Assembly: GCA_018224345.1 (NCBI GenBank)
Contig: JAGTUW010000408.1
Span: 1-10,827 of the forward strand
DNA length: 10,827 nucleotides
Origin: Bacteroidota bacterium
Lineage (GTDB): Bacteria; Bacteroidota; Ignavibacteria; SZUA-365
Direction: 5' to 3'
Part shown: piece by piece, positions 6,819-10,827 of the stretch
How positions within the stretch are numbered: the first letter of the stretch is position 1
Layout of the letters: each line of letters begins with the position of its first letter
Translations under genes and position numbers: made by a program
The notes under the pieces: model-generated
What the model saw: the letters and a program-made list of their open reading frames with translations, nothing else
The model's database searches: none
Told to the model about the DNA's origin: nothing

Positions 6819-7280
6819 TCAGCTTTCCGCCAGCGTGGCGAGGACGTCATCGACATGTCCTGTTACTTTGACTTTCGGCCAGATACGACGAACAACACCC
6901 TCTCCGTCGATAAGCACCGTCGTGCGCTCTACACCCATGTAGGTTCGACCATAGTTTTTCTTTTCCTTCCACACACCGTATTTCTCCATCATTTCATGGT
7001 TTTCATCGCTCAACAGATCAAATGGAAGATCATGTGTATCGCGAAATTTCTCATGTGAAGCGAGACTGTCGCCACTGACACCGAGAACAACGGCATCGGC
7101 GGATTGTATACGCGCGATGTTGTCACGAAAGTCGCATGCTTCCTTCGTACAACCTGCGGTATTGTCCTTGGGATAGAAATAAAGGACGACGTTCCTTCCT
7201 GCAAAATTCTTCAACGACACCTTCCGGCCACCGACGGATGGCAGGGAAAATGCGGGCGCTTTTTTACCTACTTCGATCAT
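6819..7280 (-). CDS. bcp: Thioredoxin-dependent peroxiredoxin Bcp/PrxQ
   Basis: Reduces hydrogen peroxide and organic hydroperoxides in the cytosol with electrons from thioredoxin. The 153-residue thioredoxin-fold protein has FYPKDNTAGCTKEACDFRD with peroxidatic C44 (Pro37-x3-Thr41-x2-Cys44 intact) and resolving C49 five residues later, the atypical 2-Cys arrangement of the PrxQ alpha-type subfamily. The start is ATG 7280, preceded by AGGAG with 5-nt spacing; the frame stays open 34 codons upstream, but that stretch crosses the intergenic palindrome and does not resemble the family. It is 105 nt downstream of another peroxiredoxin and 8 nt upstream of the DUF3501 gene. Confidence 0.95.
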   Translation of the reverse strand: MIEVGKKAPAFSLPSVGGRKVSLKNFAGRNVVLYFYPKDNTAGCTKEACDFRDNIARIQSADAVVLGVSGDSLASHEKFRDTHDLPFDLLSDENHEMMEKYGVWKEKKNYGRTYMGVERTTVLIDGEGVVRRIWPKVKVTGHVDDVLATLAES

Positions 7281-7285
7281 GCGTT

Positions 7286-7290
7286 CTCCT
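7286..7290 (-). promoter_or_regulatory. Ribosome-binding site that sets the bcp start
   Basis: AGGAG on the minus strand, 5 nt before the ATG at 7280. It decides for the 153-residue protein rather than the 187-residue reading that starts at 7382. Confidence 0.75.
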
Positions 7291-7351
7291 GCATCATAGA
7301 CTAAGATGTCAAAACCATCTATCCCCGAACATGTTGTGGGAGAGGGGGAGA

Positions 7352-7373
7352 AGGCCACTCGTACGAGTGGCCT
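7352..7373 (-). terminator. Perfect 22-bp palindrome between the two peroxiredoxin genes, hairpin/attenuator or operator
   Basis: Half-site AGGCCACTCGT at 7352-7362 is followed at once by its exact reverse complement. As RNA it would form a 9-bp stem with a GUAC tetraloop, 12 nt after the stop of the upstream peroxiredoxin gene. On the minus strand it is followed by a pyrimidine-rich TCTCCCCCTC rather than a U-run. It could be a terminator or 3' stabiliser for the upstream gene, or a protein-binding operator for bcp. Confidence 0.55.
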
Positions 7374-7385
7374 CCCATACACTCA

Positions 7386-7856
7386 TCATCCGAGTTTGGC
7401 CAATTCCTCTTTGACGACGGCATAATCCGGTTCAATCCCCGGATTGTCTGCGATCCACTTGTAACGGACGATGCCTTCAGTATCCAGGATAAATACGGAA
7501 CGCTGCGCGGCGGTATAACCGGGCAGACCGATAAAGTCATTCAACTCTACACCGTAAGAACGCACTGCATCGCGCTGATAGTCGGAAAGAAGAGGAAAAG
7601 TCAATTGATTGCGCTCGGCGAATGCGGCATTCGAGAGCGGAGCATCGACGCTGATACCGACAACATTCGCGTTCAATGCATTGAGATCGGCCATGGAGTC
7701 GCGGAACGTGCACATTTCCTTCTCACAGGGAGCGGCAAATGCTGCCGGGAAAAAAGCGAGCACCGTATTCTTGCCTTTGAATTCATTGAGAGATCTCTTC
7801 TCCCGTGCACTGTCGAAGAGTGAAAAAGCAGGGGCCGGGGATCCGATTTCGATCAT
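7386..7856 (-). CDS. Peroxiredoxin of the AhpE/AhpC-TSA type with altered active-site Thr
   Basis: A 156-residue thioredoxin-fold peroxiredoxin (redoxin family): VLAFFPAAFAAPCEKEMCTF holds the presumed peroxidatic C44 and a second Cys, C49. SVFILDTEGIVRYKWIADNP near the C-terminus and FPLLSDYQRDAVRSYGV are typical of the family. In the active-site pattern Pro-x3-Thr/Ser-x2-Cys the Pro37 and Cys44 are present, but residue 41 is Ala (codon GCC). Arg119 (AAQRSVFIL) is a candidate for the conserved active-site Arg. It is therefore a peroxiredoxin by fold, with possibly reduced or altered peroxide reactivity. AAGGAG precedes the ATG by 5 nt. It follows dodecin by 21 nt, likely in the same transcript, and is separated from bcp by a hairpin-bearing 105-nt gap. 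Confidence 0.92.
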   Translation of the reverse strand: MIEIGSPAPAFSLFDSAREKRSLNEFKGKNTVLAFFPAAFAAPCEKEMCTFRDSMADLNALNANVVGISVDAPLSNAAFAERNQLTFPLLSDYQRDAVRSYGVELNDFIGLPGYTAAQRSVFILDTEGIVRYKWIADNPGIEPDYAVVKEELAKLG

Positions 7857-7877
7857 ATTGTCTCCTTATGGAAATTG

Positions 7878-8078
7878 TTATTTGGCGCGACATCCGATTT
7901 TCAGCGACACCTGATGCTCGATGACGTGATCATCGACCATGCGGCCACGCATGGAGACGACCTCGAACCAGGCAATGTCATAGGATGATTTGATTTCATT
8001 TAATCCTTCGCGAATTGCGTCCTCAATGCCGTTTGTGGAAATCCCGACGACTTCCCTGTACTCGAATGTGTTTGCCAT
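7878..8078 (-). CDS. Dodecin (flavin-binding protein)
   Basis: A 66-residue protein matching the dodecin family: EYREVVGISTNGIEDAIREG at 6-25, then SSYDIAWFEVVSMRG with flavin-stacking W37, then HQVSLKIG with Q56, the residue that hydrogen-bonds the isoalloxazine ring in known dodecins. Family members form a hollow dodecamer that stores or buffers FMN, FAD or lumichrome and limits flavin-driven radical chemistry. Length is usual (about 65-70). GGAG lies 5 nt before the ATG at 8078. It starts 67 nt after the glgP stop and lies 21 nt before the peroxiredoxin gene, suggesting a shared redox-protective role. Confidence 0.93.
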   Translation of the reverse strand: MANTFEYREVVGISTNGIEDAIREGLNEIKSSYDIAWFEVVSMRGRMVDDHVIEHQVSLKIGCRAK

Positions 8079-8087
8079 GGGTACTCC

Positions 8088-8109
8088 GTAATTGTGTTCA
8101 GAAAATTAC
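8088..8109 (-). promoter_or_regulatory. Inverted repeat just upstream of the dodecin ribosome-binding site
   Basis: GTAATT (8088-8093) and AATTAC (8104-8109) form a 6-bp inverted repeat with a 10-nt spacer, ending right before GGAG of the dodecin start. It lies in the 67-nt glgP-dodecin gap and could be an operator. A repeat this short and AT-rich can arise by chance. Confidence 0.25.
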
Positions 8110-8145
8110 AACATGCAATGTGGGGAAGGGGTTCCACCTCCACCG

Positions 8146-10275
8146 TTATTGGTTGACATCATAGTATCTGCTAACGTATTCCGACACCATGCGGTCAGTG
8201 TTGAAGCGCGGGATGAGCGTTTCCATGGATTTGCGGATGCGCTGAATCCATTTGCGTGGCTGCCCGAACTCGTCACGATCATAGAAATCCGGGATGACCT
8301 GCTGTTCAAGCAGTTCGTACAGGCGCAATACATCCTGCTCATCCTGGTACTCCTGGTCGTCGCTGTGCGCATCTTCACCGATCGCCCAGCCATTGCTGCC
8401 GTCAAAACCTTCCCGCCACCAACCGTCCTGAATGCTGAGATTCAGACCACCGTGTATGACGATTTTCATGCCGCTTGTTCCACTTGCCTCCATGGGGCGA
8501 CGCGGCGTATTGAGCCAGACATCGACACCGGAAATCATGTGTCGGGCGACGTTGATATCGTAATTCTCCAGGAAAACGACTTTGCCGAACAGGGCGGGGT
8601 TCTTGCCGTAGCCGACGATTTCCTGAATGAATTTCTTTCCCATATCGTCGCGTGGATGTGCCTTGCCGGCAAAGAGCAATTGCACAGGCCGGTCGGTGTT
8701 GTTGATCATGTCGACGACACGGTTGAAATCGCGGAAAAACATCGGTGCGCGCTTGTAGGTCGCGAAGCGCCGTCCGAAACCAATCGTCAATGCATCAGGA
8801 TTGAGAATGGAATCCTGGACGGCATTGAAATCCGCACCCGTCCTGTGAAACTGATGACGCACCATGCGGCGGACATATTCGATCAGATCACGCCGCAATC
8901 CGTATCGCAGCGCCCAGATCTCCTCGTCCGGTATCAGTTCCGGATCGGAAACCTGTTTCCAGATCGCTTCCTTCTTCAGGTAGTAAATCCATTTCACACC
9001 GAGATGCTTGTGCCAGAACTGCCGTGTTCGCTGCGCCATCCATCCCAGGGTATGCACCCCATTCGTTATATGGCCGATAGGAACGTCCGCGGGGTCCTCC
9101 TTTCCATAAAACTGCGACCACATCTCGCGGCTGATACGGCCATGCAACTCGCTGACACCATTGGCCGTCCTCGACATGCGCAGCGCCAGTACGGTCATGC
9201 AGAAAGTTTCATGATCGTCGTCAGGACGCTCACGCCCGTAAGCCATCAGTTCCTGATGATTCAAACCGAGACTCTTGCGAAAGCCGAGCATGAGGTGATC
9301 GAGCAGATCCGGTGTGAAGCGGTCATGACCTGCAGGAACGGGTGTATGCGTGGTGAAGACGCATTCGCGACGGACGGCCTCGTCAGCCTCCTCCTTGTTT
9401 CGGCCCTCTGCAAGCTTCTCACGCAATAACTCAAGCGTCAGAAACGCACTATGCCCCTCATTCATATGATAGACCGTCGGATGCCTGTCGAGCTTTCGTA
9501 GAAAACGCACACCGCCGATACCGAGAATGATTTCCTGCATCACGCGTGTGGTGCTGTCGCCTCCATACACACGGGATGTGATCTCGCGATAATGAAGATC
9601 ATTCTCGGGCCTGTTGGTATCGAGCAGGTAAATGACCGCCCGGCCGACATTGAGGCGGTAGGCATGGAAGCTGACGATACTGTGGCCTATCTCGACCGTC
9701 GCGGTAATGGCGTTGCCGTTCTCGTCGGTAACGAGCTTCGCCGGCGAATTCTTTTGATCGATCAGGGGATAGCTTTCGTGTTGCCAACCGTCAGGACTGA
9801 GCATCTGCTGAAAGTATCCGTTCCTGTAGAACAGACTGACACCAATGAATGGCAAACCGAGATCACTTGCGGATTTTGTGTGATCCCCGGCCAGTATACC
9901 GAGTCCGCCGGAATATATGGGGAGACATTCGTGCAATCCGAACTCAGCGCTGAAATACGCGATCATCCTGCCATTGATGCCGCCGGTATGATCGGCATAC
10001 CAGGTATCTTCCTTCGCCATGTAGGCATCGAACTCCCCGATGACGCTCTCTATCCATTCGAGAAATTCAAGTTCGCACAGCCGCGCACGCAGTTCCTGTC
10101 TGGAGAGTGAAAGAAGCACAGCCGTGGCATTATGATTTGATGATCGCCATTTACGTTCCGAAAGCGCTTTGAACACATCCTGCGCCTTGGGATTCCACGT
10201 CCACCAGAGATTATATGCCAGACGGTACAGACCCTCGATTGCCTGCTCGGTTCTTTCCAATATTGCTGCGTTCAT
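8146..10275 (-). CDS. glgP: Alpha-glucan (glycogen) phosphorylase, GT35, short bacterial type
   Basis: Releases glucose 1-phosphate from alpha-1,4-glucans by phosphorolysis, using pyridoxal phosphate. The 709-residue protein starts with a DUF3417-like segment (LAYNLWWTWNPKAQ, 19-32), then AYFSAEFGLHECLPIYSGGLG (106-126), HMNEGHSAFL, HITNGVHTLGWM, GFGRRFATYKR (about 499-509), FAGKAHPRDD, and EASGTSGMK ending at the PLP-binding K604. This architecture is that of the Thermotoga/Thermus-type alpha-glucan phosphorylases (TIGR02094-like), not the ~800-residue E. coli type. ATG 10275 follows AAGGA by about 7 nt. A 14-bp palindrome lies just upstream. It is 210 nt after the partial gene to its right and 67 nt before dodecin, so probably heads its own transcript. 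All motifs appear intact. Confidence 0.95.
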   Translation of the reverse strand: MNAAILERTEQAIEGLYRLAYNLWWTWNPKAQDVFKALSERKWRSSNHNATAVLLSLSRQELRARLCELEFLEWIESVIGEFDAYMAKEDTWYADHTGGINGRMIAYFSAEFGLHECLPIYSGGLGILAGDHTKSASDLGLPFIGVSLFYRNGYFQQMLSPDGWQHESYPLIDQKNSPAKLVTDENGNAITATVEIGHSIVSFHAYRLNVGRAVIYLLDTNRPENDLHYREITSRVYGGDSTTRVMQEIILGIGGVRFLRKLDRHPTVYHMNEGHSAFLTLELLREKLAEGRNKEEADEAVRRECVFTTHTPVPAGHDRFTPDLLDHLMLGFRKSLGLNHQELMAYGRERPDDDHETFCMTVLALRMSRTANGVSELHGRISREMWSQFYGKEDPADVPIGHITNGVHTLGWMAQRTRQFWHKHLGVKWIYYLKKEAIWKQVSDPELIPDEEIWALRYGLRRDLIEYVRRMVRHQFHRTGADFNAVQDSILNPDALTIGFGRRFATYKRAPMFFRDFNRVVDMINNTDRPVQLLFAGKAHPRDDMGKKFIQEIVGYGKNPALFGKVVFLENYDINVARHMISGVDVWLNTPRRPMEASGTSGMKIVIHGGLNLSIQDGWWREGFDGSNGWAIGEDAHSDDQEYQDEQDVLRLYELLEQQVIPDFYDRDEFGQPRKWIQRIRKSMETLIPRFNTDRMVSEYVSRYYDVNQ

Positions 10276-10485
10276 GCGAAATCCTTATTTGTTTCCGGAA
10301 ACATTACCTTTCTTATTGCACTCCACGAATGCACGTGCCATGTGCATGCCGAGACTTCGTGCTTGCTTTCATTCACGTGTCGCTCTCAACAGAAATCCCG
10401 ATTATCGACAGAATGGATACGAGTAAAATAGTGGGATCGGACGGAAGTTCCAATTTATGCCGGACCACATACCTCCAGGGATTGC
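10276..10485 (-). other. 210-nt intergenic region upstream of glgP
   Basis: No gene. Besides the 14-bp palindrome it holds ATGCAC/GTGCAT (10329-10334 and 10342-10347, 7-nt spacer) around the 8-bp palindrome GCACGTGC (10331-10338). A glgP promoter is expected here, but no -35/-10 pair stood out. Confidence 0.35.
10290..10303 (-). promoter_or_regulatory. 14-bp perfect palindrome upstream of glgP, candidate operator
   Basis: TGTTTCCGGAAACA, a perfect inverted repeat with no spacer, lies 14 nt before the glgP ATG and directly upstream of its AAGGA ribosome-binding site. Position and symmetry fit a dimeric repressor site; the regulator is unknown. Confidence 0.4.
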
Positions 10486-10827
10486 TCATTGTCGCATCGC
10501 CGAGGAAGGTGCAGGCGTCGCGTTGCCGATCGTGTGGAAAAGGATACTATCCGCTCGCAAGGTACGATAGATTCCGGCAATGGTCTGTTCGTCCTGCAGG
10601 CGCGCGCAGGCATCAAGCAGACGAGACGCCAGGGCATCCCGAAGCTCCCGCCGCGTCGTCTCCCCCTTGATCTGCAACCACGCATGCTGCGTGAACATAG
10701 TCCAGAGTGCCGCACGCACACGCCTGGCATCGCCGTCGTAGGCCATACTTTCATTCAATGCCTTCCGTATTCGTTGCTCCGCCCTCCTGTCGGCGATGTC
10801 GCCTTCCCGAAAGTCCTCCGCCGTCAG
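10486..10827 (-). CDS. C-terminal part of an unrecognised protein (5' end off-window)
   Basis: An open frame enters from the right edge and ends at a TGA at 10486, giving 113 visible residues; the internal TTG at 10758 and ATG near 10746 are not needed as starts. The visible part is charged and apparently helical, rich in Arg, Ala, Glu and Leu (for example RRAEQRIRKALNES and RDALASRLLDACARLQDEQ), and ends in a Pro/Ala/Ser tail (TPAPSSAMRQ). Codon use is more G/C-ending than in glgP. No signal peptide, membrane segment or motif is visible. I do not recognise the family. That it is real rests on the uninterrupted frame and a shared orientation with glgP; an overlapping minus-strand frame (10754-10455) is less protein-like. 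Confidence 0.5.
   Translation of the reverse strand: MTAEDFREGDIADRRAEQRIRKALNESMAYDGDARRVRAALWTMFTQHAWLQIKGETTRRELRDALASRLLDACARLQDEQTIAGIYRTLRADSILFHTIGNATPAPSSAMRQ

Noticed and set aside
7281..7382. N-terminal 34-residue extension of Bcp as a signal or targeting sequence
   Set aside because: It has no signal-peptide pattern and is translated from the intergenic palindrome; AGGAG directly before ATG 7280 marks the real start.
8092..9429. Long plus-strand open frame (445 codons) plus another at 9592-10110, antisense to glgP
   Set aside because: It is codon-for-codon in register with glgP; it stays open because glgP seldom uses TTA, CTA or TCA codons. The translation resembles no protein family, and glgP is unmistakable.

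Overview
The window is one long minus-strand gene block (about 1866 to 10827) that meets a single plus-strand gene (start to 1766) tail to tail. Base composition is near even and coding is dense. The mix (patatin-POTRA-Omp85 fusion, dodecin, DUF3501 protein, animal-like pyruvoyltetrahydropterin synthase beside sepiapterin-reductase-like dehydrogenases) suggests a bacterium of the Bacteroidota/Chlorobi/Ignavibacteria neighbourhood. That placement is inference; no rRNA or phylogenetic marker is present.

Left edge, plus strand: the C-terminal 587 residues of a patatin-like phospholipase fused to POTRA domains and an outer-membrane beta-barrel. Then, all on the minus strand and read from right to left: the C-terminal part of an unrecognised protein (10827-10486); glycogen/alpha-glucan phosphorylase glgP; dodecin; an AhpE/AhpC-TSA-type peroxiredoxin; a Bcp/PrxQ peroxiredoxin; a DUF3501 protein; a PTPS; GTP cyclohydrolase I (folE); two short-chain dehydrogenases; and, after a 265-nt gap, leucyl aminopeptidase pepA.

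Two functional groups stand out. The dodecin-Prx-Bcp-DUF3501 run looks like a redox/peroxide defence and flavin-buffering set. The PTPS-FolE-SDR-SDR run is tightly coupled (4-nt overlap, 2-nt gap, 4-nt overlap). It has the enzyme types needed to make tetrahydrobiopterin from GTP: GTP cyclohydrolase I, a PTPS with the eukaryote-type C-x5-HGH active site, and classical SDRs able to act as sepiapterin reductases. This is the most interesting unit in the window.

Smaller points of interest are a peroxiredoxin whose catalytic Thr is replaced by Ala, a 22-bp perfect palindrome between the two peroxiredoxin genes, a 14-bp perfect palindrome just upstream of the glgP ribosome-binding site, and a structured 144-nt leader before the pterin genes. 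No tRNA, rRNA, CRISPR array, insertion sequence or attachment site was seen.
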